This document shows positions 32,867 through 44,602 of a stretch of 64,000 bases of DNA, one piece after another (the stretch's first letter is position 1; every line of letters begins with the position of its first letter). The position numbers and the translations under genes were made by a program. This DNA is from Lepas anatifera (Eukaryota; Arthropoda; Thecostraca; Lepadidae). The stretch is taken from the NCBI GenBank assembly GCA_034440635.1, contig JAOTON010002228.1:410001-474000 (forward strand), written 5' to 3'. The notes under the pieces are model-generated. The model did not search any database, was not told the DNA's origin, and saw nothing but the letters and a program-made list of their open reading frames with translations.

Positions 32867-34245
32867 CCCTCAGCCCGTTGGGGGTGCTTGAATACCCCCT
32901 CGGGGTCTTCCGGTGGCACGAAAAAACGTCGGTACGAAGCTACACAGTCACACCTTATCATTGATCTATTCAGGAACTTTCCCTCAAATTTTAAGGTTGC
33001 GTCGTCTCAGGTCAGGTCAGCAGTGCAGGTCAAGTGACCTCACCTCCAGAAATGTTTAAGTCGGCATAAGTAAGAAAAGAGTGAATTCATCGAATTCAAA
33101 CTTGTACCATATTATGGGCCCAAAAAGTACTAATTAATTTATTCCGGGATTTTTCCCATCGACGTCCTTGGGACAGGTACGAATCATGACCTCTCCATTG
33201 GATTTTTATTTTAATTTTTTATTTAAATAAATTTTGTCCAACTTGTTCTCAATGTGACTGCTGGAGTCGGAGTCTCACTAAAGTCCTCAGGGGACTTGTC
33301 ACGGAGACCCCGATCCCACCACCCGAACGAGCAACTCCCATAATGAAGGGATAATTTAGAAGCCAAAGTTTAACGTCCCACAAAGCTCAGGGACGGTCAC
33401 CCCGCTCAGGTCACCCTTTCACCAGTCAGTTGCCAGCCGCCCTACGTCGGGCAAACTATTGAGCGCCGGAGCGTCTCAGGGAAACCGATCCCAAGCCTGA
33501 ACATGCACTGCCACTGCATGCTTCTGAGCAGCGGGCCGGAGCCCAACGCTCTACCAACTGAGCTACCGGGGCGGAAATGCACGGGAAAAACGGAAAATTG
33601 CCGAAACATTGCTCTATGTCTGCAGACGCCGCTTGGAATACCTTCGGATTCCTCAAATCATAGCATCCTAGTCCTCTTTATCGGTTCATGTTGCAAGTTT
33701 AGTCATGTTACCTCTGAGAGTTCATCTGGGGCTTCCTAAGCAGGTTTTAAGACTTGGGTCAATTGCTTTGCAGGAAATATTGATAAAACTCGTATTTTGA
33801 TACCATTTTTGGGGGATTGCTATTGTGAGCTGACTGATATGGATATTGACTATGCTAGGCTAGATGGTGACCTTGACCTAGCCTTAGGTCATGCAGTTTT
33901 TATGTTTTGACCAAGAATAGTCATATTAAACTTTATTTGATGATTCGCAGCAACGAGAGGAATCGAATTGTGCCTAAAAATGATTCTAGCTCAACTCTGT
34001 CAGACGCTAGAGCCCAGAAACTGTTCTCTAACATAAGACCTTCTTTGACCTGGCATGTTCTCAATATTGACCTGAGCCAAAAAGTGACCGGTGTAGCTTC
34101 TTTATGAATTTTTTTATGAGCTATGCACCAGTATTTGTGTGTTTTCGCTATCCCGCATAGAAACCGAGTTCAAAGGGGGGGTGTTTTAACATTTCCCCCA
34201 GTTGAAGTCGAAGGTGGCTCAGAGGCCCCCCGGAGCGAGTGCTAA
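32867..34245 (+). mobile_element. Family F TTAA element (F1), carrying an S1 SINE
   Basis: It starts CCCTCAGCCCGTTGGGGG after TTAA (32,863-32,866), followed by the shared head organisation (hairpin, ATCATT, CAGGTCAGGTCA). The body matches F2 at 44.6-45.5 kb through CGCTATCCCGCATAG and GAAGGTGGCTCAGAGGCC. The right end is decayed (GTGCTAATG). An S1 SINE is inserted at 33,203. Non-coding. Confidence 0.75.
33203..33574 (-). mobile_element. SINE family S1, second copy
   Basis: Close to the 25.9-26.2 kb copy along its full length. The minus-strand head has the A box TAGCTCAGTTGG. The uninterrupted F2 sequence (near 44,880) reads CCATTGTAAATGCATGG across the insertion point. Confidence 0.87.
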
Positions 34246-34249
34246 TGAT

Positions 34250-34564
34250 TTCGCAGGAAATGGCGATAGAGGCTTCATTTTGATACTGATGCGTTTTTAC
34301 CGTCATTAAAAGTCGATAAATATGCATATTGAATAGTTTTAGTCCGCATGTATCCCTGTCTTTTTGGGGAAAATGATTAAAGTTGTGCTGCTATTGGTCT
34401 TGTGAGGAGGCATGTTGTAAGCTTTGTCTCCGGGTAGGGACCCCAGAGCTGGTCGAGGGAAAAGTCCCTAATGGCTCATCTCAGGGAGTAAGAAAATCTG
34501 GCGTGGGTGGAATCCGTTGGGAGGGATTTTGGGTTTCAAAAATGAGCTGAGGGGTGCGTGCCAG
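34250..34564. other. Unassigned sequence
   Basis: No gene. The last 120 bp carry loose CAGAGCTGGTC-like units resembling the neighbouring minisatellite, into which A2 may have inserted. Confidence 0.3.
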
Positions 34565-34568
34565 TTAA

Positions 34569-35591
34569 CCCGCGCCCCACCGGGGGTCCGGCGCCACCTT
34601 CGCCCCACCGGGGGCCATCGATGGCCCCCCTCTAACTCCGAAAATATGGGCGTTAGCGCAAATCTGCAAAGTGCAATAGAAAGCTCACGTGAATTCAGTA
34701 AGAAATTACTTCACATGTTTTAGTGCTCAGGTCAATTGTTTGACCTCCAGAGGTCAAATTAGGTCAAGATCGGCTATTTTCACTCAAATATGCAATGATT
34801 AAGCAAACTGGGCATAACTCTTATGTCATTAGAGCTATTGAGGCCTGGTAAAGTAAATTTGATAGAAAATTGCCAGTACTTTTTCCGCTATCTGGAACGT
34901 AAAGACCTTCTGCCAGTGGTTTGACCTCCAGAGGTCACCTCGTGACCTAATATGACCTGAGGTCACGAAAGGTCCAAAAGTGACCTTGCTGTATATCAAA
35001 TAAAAGCCAGTGACAAGACAAACACGATGGTGTTTGTTTCAGCGCTCTAGCTTAATTAGGTCAAAAGTTATTGTCAAAATACTGTTTTTGACCTCTGGTG
35101 ACCTTGGATGACCTTGGAAAAGTCAAAGGGCAAATATGACCCCTGGGATCCGTGAAAGGGTGTCCAAAAACGCTGTTCTGAGCAGTCTGAGTATTTGCAA
35201 TAATTTTTGTGGCTTTTATATCATGAAACAGCTTTTCCCCATGCTTTTCCAATGGGAGAGGTCGCCTCGTGACCTGACCTCAGAGCACGAAATCAAAAAA
35301 TCCCGGATATACACCTTGTAGACCCTGGAGGGGTCATGAAGTGTAGGAAGCTTCAAATCGATCAACTTTGAAATGTAGCTCTTACAGAGCTCTAAAGTTG
35401 AAGTAAGGTGACCTTGGTTGATCTCGTCTGGTGACCTGACCTTGGGTGACCCGGGGTAAAAAATTTCAGGAATGACGGGAAAATGATGCAGTGAGAGGTA
35501 GAGCCCTCAACCGCGGTGCTGCGCCTCGTCGTTTTTCTGCTATTCCGGAAAAACCTTAGGGGGCCATCGATGGCCCACGGTGGGGCGAGGG
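34569..35591 (+). mobile_element. Family A TTAA element (A2), 1,023 bp
   Basis: Perfect TTAA on both sides (34,565-34,568 and 35,592-35,595). The ends CCCGCGCCCCACCGG and CCCACGGTGGGGCGAGGG mirror each other, with GGCCATCGATGGCC palindromes inside both. The best-preserved family A copy. No ORF of significance; TGACCT/AGGTCA hexamers throughout. Confidence 0.92.
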
Positions 35592-35595
35592 TTAA

Positions 35596-36560
35596 GGGGG
35601 CCCAGATAAGGGCCTCCGACGAGCTCATTTGGCCTCAGTGCCGACACAGGGTTCTCAAGACCAGCATGGGGCGCCTACCTATTTAAACGGTTCCTAAATA
35701 AGCTCTGGGACCCAAAACTAGCCCAGGGGTCCATTTTTCAACTCATTGGGCCCAGGCACTCTGAGGGGACCCTGCAGCAGCTCAGGAGGCCCATAAAAAC
35801 TAATAGGGCCAGACTAGCTAAGTGCCTCGACGAACCAGTGCCCAGATGCGCACAACAGGCCCCAAACAAGCTGAAGGAACCTATATCGGTTAAACGAAAA
35901 CGATACCAAAACAGGGGACCCTGACCAGCTTAAGAGACACTAATCCAGCTTGGGGCCCTATGACCAAACCAGAGACCACTGAAGTAAGTCCTCTCACGGG
36001 CTTTAGACCAGATCATGGCTGCCACAATAATTCCACCTACAGGGTTCTTTCTAGCTTAGGGGGCCCAAAGCAGCGAAGGATCTAAGGTCAAGCCAGTAAG
36101 CTCCTGTACCATACCCTCTCACGGTACCAGAACAGCCCAGGGGCAACCTGGAAATTTCCCTCCGAGAAAGCTCAAAATTAGCTCAGAGCGCCCGGGACCT
36201 GTAAAAATAATAATAATTTATGGGGCTTATCGACGCACCAACTGCCAGGGTCATATGGCGTCGCCAACTCTTTCCCTGTTGGAAGGGTTTCTCGGGAGCC
36301 AGCTTGCTCCTTATTCAGGGAAGCCGCCGGGCCTTGAACCCTGGTCGGCTGCGTGCCAGACAGCTACGCTGACCACTCCACTACCACGCCCCCGCCCAGG
36401 ACCTGTTGAGGGGGCCTATACGATAAAGGGCCCCCGAAAAGCTCAATAGGCTTTAGTGGCGACATATAGGCTTCAAGTTTAGTATGAGGGCCTGGTTATC
36501 TAAAGCAGTCCCAGATCAGCTGAGGGGACTCGATATCAACTCAGGAAAGCCACCAAAAAC
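35596..36560 (-). repeat. Minisatellite, reverse complement of array 3
   Basis: Diverged units such as GGGCCCAGACTAGCTAAG are the reverse complement of CTGAGCTGATCTGGGCCCC. The block is split by an S2 SINE (36,203-36,394). Confidence 0.75.
36203..36394 (-). mobile_element. SINE family S2, complete, 12-bp TSD
   Basis: Flanked by CCCGGGACCTGT (36,191-36,202) and CCCAGGACCTGT (36,395-36,406), matching at 11 of 12 bases. On the minus strand there is a tRNA-like head with an A-box-like TGGAGTGGTCAGC and B box GGTTCAAGGCC, and an (ATT)n tail. Confidence 0.9.
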
Positions 36561-36564
36561 TCAC

Positions 36565-37469
36565 GGGTCCAGGCCCGCCGAGGCTCTGCGGCCGCGAGGC
36601 TCTGGTTAGCGTCAATCGGGTATTTCAGTATGGAGCCGTTAGCCAAGACAACTGTGATAAGTGGAGGTGGTGGATACGACACCTCAGTTTTCGCCATGAA
36701 CGAAGATAACTATTATTTGCTCATCGTGCTTCAGTTAGTGTCAGTGGGTGCTTCAGCATTTTCTACCAAGGTAGCAGTCATTAGCTGGCCCGAAATATCT
36801 TTGATGGTAAACGTGAAGATGTCCTCACTAAAAGTGAGTTTTCATTAAAATAAGCATCTAGAAATAGTTTTTTAAACGCGTTTTTTCTTTGACACTGGCC
36901 GCCTTTTGGGTGGTCAATTGGCGCCCCTCAGGTTCGGTGCCCCCCAGGTTCGGCACCCCCTCAGCCTGCGCCCCTTTTATCGAAATCCTAGATCCGTCAT
37001 TGTTTGGGCTAGCGCCATGTTTCGGCTAGTGCTCCTGGAGTACACCGAGCATGAACTGCCCCTGTTCCATAAAAGACTGCTGAGGCCGAGAGTAATTGCT
37101 TTTGCTGGTCCACAGTTTGGGCTAATACCTCACTTGCACTGAACACAACGCTGCCATGGTGTATGTTGGGCGTTACGTCTGGAGGGCTGGGTGGATGTGA
37201 CAGGCAGGCCACGTGGCCACGGCACCACCGGTCATCGGCAGCGCCAAAAGGCCGCAACTCTGCGCAGATTGAAGCATTCAAGGCAATTCGTGGCAACTTT
37301 TGCACTTTTTCAGTCAAATTTAACATTAGGTGCATAATTTTTTCCAGAGAAATTCATATTTCATGAAGGAGATGAGTGGCAGGCTAACCTCTGCCTGTAT
37401 CTGTTGTCCTAAAGTTCACCAATGAATGAATTCATGGCTAAAAGTCTGGATATTTTTCTATGAATTTGT

Positions 37470-37470
<1 letters not shown>
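36565..37470. other. Unassigned sequence
   Basis: No gene supported. CCTAGATCCGTCATTG near 36,988-37,003 looks like a transposon terminus, but no partner end was found. Confidence 0.3.

Positions 37471-37540
<70 letters not shown>
37471..37540. repeat. (TA)n microsatellite
   Basis: About 34 uninterrupted TA dinucleotides. Confidence 0.97.
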
Positions 37541-37546
<6 letters not shown>

Positions 37547-38255
37547 AATTTCTGCAATTTTTTTGGTAGCCTACTCTGGGTTACTCTTGTGTGTGAATGC
37601 TTTCACAGTATAATATTTTTTTGGGCCCGTGGTTTAAGTCCTACAAAATAATGCTGAACCCTTGTCTTACTTCCACACTTTCCCTACGTCCCAAATCACA
37701 TGAGAAACTAAGGCTGGGGGGATCCAGACGCGCGGTAGACAGCGCGCAGCTGCGCAGGGGCGTAAATCGGCGCGCAGGGGCTTTTGGAGGGGTCCATCGG
37801 CGCGCAGGTAAGTTGTGGCGGAAGTAGTGTCGAAACTCGCCGTCTTACGCGCTAACTTTCCGCGTCTTCTCAACAGCGCGGCAGACAGCGCGGAAGCCTG
37901 CATGACCTTTTGAATTAACAAAAAGATGCTGGAAATGTCAGTGAATCCAAATTATATGACTTGCGTTCGACAAAACATGTATTTACAATAATAATCGAGG
38001 CCCACAAACTCCCAGCATTTCACTGGGAAATCCTCAGAACAGACACAGGCCAAGAGAAACGTAAATCACTGCAGCTGTGCCAGTGGACCACCAGGATTAA
38101 TAATAACTGCCCTCCAATAAACCTTGTTGTACGGCCCAGGACGTACCTCACGTTTCGTACCACTCCCCGTCCACGAGCGGTCTCGTTGGGGCTGACAAGG
38201 AACGCCAGAGATAACCCAGTTCACCCTGAGAACTGTGAGCGTGAGGATTCTTTAA

Positions 38256-38717
38256 AGGGAATGTGGCACCTTGGTCGAATCCTGGAATTTAGTGAAATTA
38301 GGCGTACTTTTAGCCAAAAATAATGAAACCACTCATGATTTCTCTGAAAAATGTTCAACAAGCTCAATATTTTGTTTTTAAAATACTCCTCTAGGAAAAT
38401 ACATAAACATCTGCCTGTGGATGATGTCATGATCTGGCAACCACTACCATACTTCATGGTACCATATACCATGCTTCACGGGCTTCGATTGGCTGATGCT
38501 CATCATGACGTCAGCATATGTCGTCACACCAGCAGCTCACAACAATGGCCGCCTGGCGAGGGGCTGATGAGGGGGCTGGTGTCAGGTAGGTTTTAGCTTT
38601 TTTCTACGGAAATATCCAGTTCCAAGACAAATGATATATGGAGTACCGGGTTTTCTGACTTGCTTTACAACTTGGCTATCTCAGTTAAAATCACGTTATG
38701 AAGGTGCCACATTCCCT
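38256..38717 (+). mobile_element. Family H TTAA element (H4), complete, 462 bp
   Basis: TTAA on both sides (38,252-38,255 and 38,718-38,721) and perfect 17-bp inverse ends AGGGAATGTGGCACCTT / AAGGTGCCACATTCCCT. The right TTAA is shared with element B4, which begins immediately after it. Contains CATGACGTCAGCATATG. Non-coding; the reference copy for family H. Confidence 0.93.
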
Positions 38718-38721
38718 TTAA

Positions 38722-39572
38722 CACGCGCATTGACGGGGGGCGGGTACCCGCCCCCCTCGGGTTTTTCGGAGACAGCAGAAAAACGGCGACGCGCAGCGCC
38801 ACTGTACTTGGTATACCTTTTCCCTCATCATTTTTGCAACTTCTGTAAAAATTTTAAGGATAGGTCATCTCAGATCAGGTCACCAGTACAGGTCAAGTGA
38901 CCCGACCTCAAAAAAGTTTAAGATAGCATAAGTCAGAGCAGGATGAACTTATCCAATTGAAACTTATAGCACATAATGGGCTCACCGAGTTCTCTAAAAT
39001 ATGTTCCGGTATTTTTGATATCGATGACCTAAGGTCAGGTACGAAGCATGACCTCTCCATTGGTAATACATGGGAAATATGGTTCTTACTGAATAACTCA
39101 GTAACAGATGGTGATAGAGCGTTTATTTTAGCTTAATTAGACTTGCCTTGGCTTTGCGGTTCTAACGATATGCATTTTATATAATTTGACCCTGACCTGA
39201 CCTCAGGTCAGGTCAAATCTTTGATTTGAACCAGCAAGGTCAAATCATATATCATTCGGTTCGGCTTGCTGCGAGGATTCATAGAGTTCAAGTCGTTTTG
39301 CTCTATCTTTACTTGTTCAGATGTAATGGCCGAAAAACTTAATTTACATGTTATCCCTATGACGGCATATGACGGCATGTTTTTTTACCTCTGGTGACCT
39401 TAAATGTGACCTGACAAAAAAATGGTTCAAATATTTTCGATGGAGAAGCGGATGGGCTACCCAACGCCGTTTACCGTTTCTTGCTACCTACCGTGGTTCT
39501 TGAGATCTTAGGGGGCGGGTACCCGCCCCCTCGTCAATCCGAAGGTGGCTCAGACCCCCGTCAATGCGCGTG
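38722..39572 (+). mobile_element. Family B TTAA element (B4), complete, 851 bp
   Basis: Flanked by TTAA (38,718-38,721 and 39,573-39,576) with ends CACGCGCATTGACGGGG and CCCCCGTCAATGCGCGTG. It lacks the piggyBac relic present in B2 and shows the intact target TTAA near 39,335. It carries the AGGTCA palindrome (39,193-39,215). Confidence 0.93.
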
Positions 39573-39625
39573 TTAATATCTGGTGCTGTTCAAAGGCAGA
39601 AAGAAAAGGAAAATAGGGTCAAATT

Positions 39626-39889
39626 CATAGGCGGATGCAGGATTGCTGATCGGGGGGCGGGAAACTTCCGGGGCAAGCGCCACCCGGACCAGGGGGACGC
39701 CTATTTTGACCGGCAAAACATATCAGGTGGGCATAAAATCCTCACGGTAGGCGCCGATGTTCGCAACCTGGTGGAGGGAGGGGTGGGAAGGAGCATTTCA
39801 GGGGACGCCATCGACCTTTCAGGGGAGGGCGCCGAGGGTAGCTCGGGGGGGGGCACCTGCTCCAATTTACCTCCCTGGATTCGCGTGTG
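39626..39889. mobile_element. hAT-type MITE, 264 bp, TSD GTCAAATT
   Basis: Starts CATAGGCGGATGCAGG and ends CCTGGATTCGCGTGTG. The 8-bp flanks GTCAAATT (39,618-39,625 and 39,890-39,897) are identical. Related copies lie at 51,804 and 53,602. The overlapping 148-codon ORF is fortuitous. Confidence 0.9.
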
Positions 39890-39899
39890 GTCAAATTTC

Positions 39900-40362
39900 C
39901 CCGCATTTAAGAAATCAAAGGTTACTGATTTTATTAACGACTTTAAGGACATCGATGACGACAAGCGACTTGATGTAAAGCAAGTAAAGCAAAAGACAAA
40001 GACGTGGTAAGATATAGCTAAGGCCTTCAGCCTTGACCCGCGTGTCCATAGAAAAGGTCACCCAAGCACTGCAGCATCTTTGGCGTGACTTGAAGGCTAC
40101 TGTAAACGAGATCAGTCTCAGCATACGCATGACAGGCTAATGTCAGGCGGTGAACCCCGCCGGAGCCGACAGATGATAACAGAGGGCAATTTCCCGTTGT
40201 GCCCGCACCCCTCCCCTGAATCCGCCAGTGAGCAGGACTTGGCCACGTTTGAGAAAATGTACCTAAAAGCAGTTTGATTCGTGAATAAATTGTAAACTGT
40301 TTATTGCGCTGCACTTGCCGAGCCAGGCTTCATGGGGCCTGCCCGGCTCATCTCTCCCCAGT
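39900..40362. other. Unassigned sequence between hAT-type insertions
   Basis: Short ORFs only. A KLDVKQVKQK-like stretch near 39,960-40,010 is not enough to call a gene. Confidence 0.3.
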
Positions 40363-41683
40363 CAGGGGCGTAGCCAGGATTTCTCTCACGGGGGTGGGGG
40401 TCAGCGCCCCAAAAAGGGCCCCTGCGACAGCGCCAAGAGGGCCCTGATGGGTAAAAAGGGCCCTGCTCGTCACAGAATCGAGTGCTGAAGAGGACTTAAC
40501 ACGCGCCCCACTGGGGGGGGGCATCGAAGGCCCCCTCTAAGGTTTTTCCGGGATAGCAGAAAAACGACGAGGTGCAGCACCACGGTTGAGGGCTCTACCT
40601 CTTACTGCATCATTTTCCCACCATCCCTGAAATTTTTTACTCCGGGTCACCCAAGGTCAGGTCACCAGGCGAGGTCAACCAAGGTCACCTCACTTCAACT
40701 TTAGAGCTCTGTAAGAGCTACATTTCGAAGTCGATCGATTTGAAACTTCCTACACTTCATGACCTCTCCAGGGTCTACAAGGTGTATATCCGGATTTTTC
40801 GATTTGTGACCTGAGGTCATGTCACGAGGTGACCTCTCCCATTGACAAAGCATAGGGAAAAGCTGTCTTATTATCTAAATGTCACAAAAACGATTGAAAA
40901 TGCTCGGCTTCGTCAGAAAAGCATTCTTGGACATCCTTTCACGGATTCCAGGGGCCATACTTGTCTCTTGACCTCTCCAAGGTTATCCAAGGTCACTAGG
41001 GTCTAAAACATTATTTTGACAATACCTTTTGACCTATATAAGCTAGAGCGCTGGACCAAACACCATCGTGTATGTCTCGTCACTGGCTTTTGTTTGATAT
41101 ACGGCAAGGTCACTTTCTGACCTTTCGTGGCCTCAGGTCATCTTAGGTAACGAGGTGACCTCTGGAGGTCAAACCACTGGAGGGATGTCATTACCTTTAA
41201 CATAGCGGGAAAAGTTCGAACATTTTCCTATCCAATGTACTTTACCACATCTCAATAGCTCTAATGGCACAAGAGTTATGCCCAGTTTTCTTAAGCATTG
41301 CACATTTGAGTGAAAATAGCCGATCTTGACCTAATTTGACCTCTGGAGGTCAAACCATTGACCTGAGTGCTAAAACATGTGAATTAGTTTCTTACTGAAT
41401 TCACGCCAGCTTTCTAATGCACTTTGCAGATTTGCGCTAACGCCCATACTTTCGGAGCTAAAGGGGGGCCATCGATGCCCCCCACCCCCGGTGGGGCGAA
41501 GGTGGCACCGGACCCCCGGTGGGGCGCGGGTTGAGAGGGCCTTGTCTTGTATGAAATTTCAAATTTGGCCACACAGCATAATGCGGACGAACCGCGCTTC
41601 GCGCGACCCGTGTCCTCAGGGGGGCCCTTCAAGCCCTCAGGGGCGGGCGGCTGTCCCTGCCGCCCCCCCTTGGCTACCCCCTG
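40363..41683. mobile_element. hAT-type element split by family A element A3
   Basis: Starts CAGGGGCGTAGCCAGG and ends CTTGGCTACCCCCTG (near-inverse). CCCCAGT flanks both sides (40,356-40,362 and 41,684-41,690), a 7-8-bp TSD. Its reverse complement matches the element at 54,851. About 290 bp without the nested A3. Contains GCGCTTCGCGCG. Non-coding. Confidence 0.8.
40500..41530 (-). mobile_element. Family A TTAA element (A3), 1,031 bp, reverse orientation
   Basis: TTAA at the left (40,496-40,499) and TTGA at the right (41,531-41,534). Ends ACGCGCCCCACTGGGG and CCGGTGGGGCGCGGG. More diverged than A1/A2, so an older or separate lineage. Inserted within the hAT-type element at the same site used by E2 in the 54.85-kb copy. 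Confidence 0.88.
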
Positions 41684-42299
41684 CCCCAGTGCTCTGACTA
41701 ATCCAATGGCACCATAGTACAATGAGGCAAAAATGTGTTGCGTGAAGCCCGTGTCCTCCCAGATAAAATGACTTGAGGTAGGCTTAACATAAAAACGTAC
41801 TCGGAGTAAGCCAAATCATATCGTTTTCACATGTATGCCTCCTTTTTGTGGAAATCCCACTTATAAATTGTCGTTTACGGTTAAGGCTTTCCCTTTATCC
41901 GATCCGAGCACTGTTATCATCACCTCACCTCCGAACGCGGGGCCGTGTCTTCCCCTCATCCCCTCCTCCCCATAGTCGGCCAGGAAATCTGACACCGTTC
42001 AGCAATCAGCAGGCTGTAACCCATGACGCGAGTTTACTACGGCCAGAAAAGCACAGTATTCTATGGGAATTTCAGCCTTAGCGTCCATCTACTACGGTCG
42101 CACGCGGCATTCACCGCCGCCTCGGATTGCCCCAGATGATACGCGCTAACTTACGCCGGCGCGGAGCTCCGCGCGATCGCTCCCTCCCGAACATCCCTCC
42201 AAATCGCTTACGTGCAAACTTCTGCCCAAATCAGTGCGGGCGGAGGGATAGCGCGGGCGGAAGCTACGCGCAACTGGATCCCCCAGCTTAAATTACTAC

Positions 42300-43330
42300 C
42301 TGATTGACCTGCTTTCCACACGTGTTTGGCACCGCTGAACTTACTTACGCGCATTAGCACCTGGAAGATTGGCGACGCAAAAGTATGTGTTCACAATCAT
42401 TTTTGACGTATATTTCAGAAGTATTAATTTTTATAAGTATATTTCAGAGCGTTCAAATGTATTTTGATTTAGAAACCAGAGGAAGCTTTGAGTTCAGTAG
42501 CGTGGTTTTACGTTCGTGGACAAAATTCAATATGTTTTTTGCGCGCTAAAAATGGAAAAAAACGCCTTCTGCCCTGATGCGCACAGTCTATATCCATTCC
42601 TCACAGCACAATATTTACAATTATGAAGAAGGACACACTGCACTGGTGGACCGCAAAGCCTTGACGCAAAGCAAGTAGAGAGGCCACCCACTACATGAAA
42701 TGGATATATTTTACTGCATGCCCCTGCCTCCTCTTCATTTTCTTGGCGAAGCTATTTTGATTGAGCATCCCTACAACCTCGGATTGTACGAAATTTAAGC
42801 ACCTCGAAGCGCGTAACCGTGAGACTAGTATTTCGAAAGACTGTAAGCCAGCAGCTGTCAAATTTGAGGCCTTACCTTTGAATATATTTTGCAATTTTCG
42901 AGCGACTGTGCATCTTACCCACAGGGAGATGGTGACATGTAGCTGCTCCTCCACAGGGGCACCAGCTGCACCCGCCAGCGCCGGCGGCCTCGTCCCAACC
43001 TAACCTAATAACCAAATATAGCTTATATCATGCTGTTTAGCTTGGACCTTTTCTGACAGTATGGAGGTTCAATTTTTGCCTATGTTGGTGTAACCTTAGC
43101 CCCTTTACGTACCTTTTGATTCCATGTACCTAGTTTGATATGCAATGCTCCTTTTAGAAATAATTGCAACATGTTGTGGTGGCTTTTTTGGGCAGTGACA
43201 GGCTGGAAGAATAAAAAAGGTTCTTCATGGTCGCTGGATCATTGTTAACCAATGTTTGAATACCAATGAATCAATTTTGCTTCTATCAATCTTCAATTTC
43301 CTGTAGAAATTTCTGAACAGCTTGTGCTTG
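42300..43330. other. Unassigned AT-rich sequence
   Basis: Two overlapping opposite-strand ORFs (42,691-42,954 minus and 42,761-43,003 plus) are open together. On the minus strand, GAPVEEQLHVTISLW precedes GGTAAG, a fair donor, so a small exon is conceivable but unproven. Confidence 0.25.
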
Positions 43331-43334
43331 CTGG

Positions 43335-43560
43335 TTTATTTATTTATTTCTTAATTTTTTTATTATCATTTATGTATTTATCATTTATTTATTTTATTTT
43401 GAAAACGAGTCGAAGCTTGAGTTTAGTTGAGTCGTGAGTTGAGTAGGATGAATTTAGCCTTGAGTTGGAGTTGAGTCGACTCACTGAACTGTTGCTTATG
43501 AGTTGAGTCGGAGTTGAGTCAACCACTCTCAGCACTTGGGTTGAGCTGAGTCGACTCAAG
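43335..43560. repeat. TTTA-rich tract followed by degenerate GAGTTGAGTCG repeats
   Basis: 43,335-43,400 is TTTA-rich. From 43,400 to 43,560 GAGTTGAGTCG-like units recur, partly palindromic (GAGTCGACTC). The 90-codon minus-strand ORF (NSSVSRLNSNSRLNSS) is produced by this repeat. Confidence 0.7.
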
Positions 43561-43599
43561 AAAGTTCTGAAACGCACAACTCTGGTGGATACGACGTAA

Positions 43600-44602
43600 A
43601 ATAATAAGAATAACACAGTAAAACGGTTAACAAATGGCTGCTCAATCGCAATTAGCCCCATACAGAATCACGCGTGCTCGAAATTGAGCAGCTGTGATGT
43701 TCCACACATCAACATCTCTGCACCTGTCTAAGAACGCATTGCAGATCCTCGGCAATCTACAAAACAGGCTTGAGATAACAGTGCTAACTCTCGCGTGGGG
43801 CACATGAAAGAGGATCCTGTTTCGCAAGGCTCGGGAAGGAGCTGCTAGAGGAAAGCATTCTAACAGAAAAGACGTGTCAGTTTTGTGGTTATGAAGATTC
43901 TGTAGGAACAAAAGATCATGTTGCATCCTCCTTCCAGTTAATGAAGTCAGCCCAAAATGCTGAAGGAGGTTTTTGTATTCAAAAGAAATGTTGCTAATGC
44001 GGCAGCGTCTGCAAGGCCAGATAAGAACCTTGTGTTGGATCTTTTCTATTCGTTTTAGATGAGTCTGTGCAGTTCCTACCCAAGTCACACAGCCATATTC
44101 TGGGATAGAACGAACGTGTGCACAGTAAACGCCAATAACTAGTTTTTTTATCGAGGTGAAGAAGTAGCCTGCCGTGTTTTCCAGTTTGGAGTGACCTGAT
44201 GAGAAATCCCAAGGCCTTGTTCGCTTTTGAAATAATTTCCCCTTTGTGATAGCCGAAGGTAAGTTTTGAGTCCAGGTTAACACCCAGGTCACTCATGGTG
44301 GCAACTATATCAAGCCTAGTGCGGTTAATGCGATATGAACTTTCTGCCGGCTTGCTGCGAAGCGTCACTCTCAAAACCTTGCACGTGGATGGGTTGAGGG
44401 TCAATCCCCAATCGGCTGACCACGCACATAGCTTGTCAAGTTTGCCCTGCAGCGTTCTCACATCCTGCAGACTATCCAGTCTTTTGTAAAGTTTAACGTC
44501 ATTGGCGAACATCAAACGATTGCAGTCAACGAGGCTATGTAAATCGATGAAAAAAACGAGAAAAAGAAGAAACCCTCGGGTTTTCCGGGCGGAGCGAAGC
44601 AC
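43600..44602 (-). pseudogene. 5'-truncated LINE, RT C-terminal half, broken
   Basis: The minus strand encodes the second half of a jockey/CR1-type reverse transcriptase. RLMFANDVKLYK is the catalytic motif C with the second aspartate-position pair reading ND instead of DD. WGLTLNPSTCKVL, LGVNLDSKLTF and the thumb follow, then in another frame IPEYGCVTWVGTAQTHLKRI and further C-terminal sequence to a stop at about 43,642. A frame change near 44,200-44,290 and the D-to-N change show it is dead. The truncated 5' end abuts element F2 at about 44,565-44,602; the start at 44,602 belongs to F2 sequence. 5' truncation is typical of LINE insertion. Confidence 0.85.

Larger units (their letters stand above)
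37711..42288. mobile_element. Putative long element with GCGCG-rich inverted ends
   Basis: GGCTGGGGGGATCCAG at the left and CTGGATCCCCCAGC at the right are inverse. The right end is followed by TTAA; the left flank reads CTAAG. Inward, both ends are rich in GCGCG and share TTTGGAGGG. The interior consists mostly of other insertions (H4, B4, a hAT MITE, a hAT element with A3), so the original element would be about 1.5 kb. Tentative. Confidence 0.45.

Noticed and set aside
37460..37651. ORF with a YIYIYI tract
   Set aside because: Simple translation of the (TA)n microsatellite.
42995..43012. Telomere-like AACCT repeats
   Set aside because: Only two adjacent AACCTA-like units, too few to mean anything.
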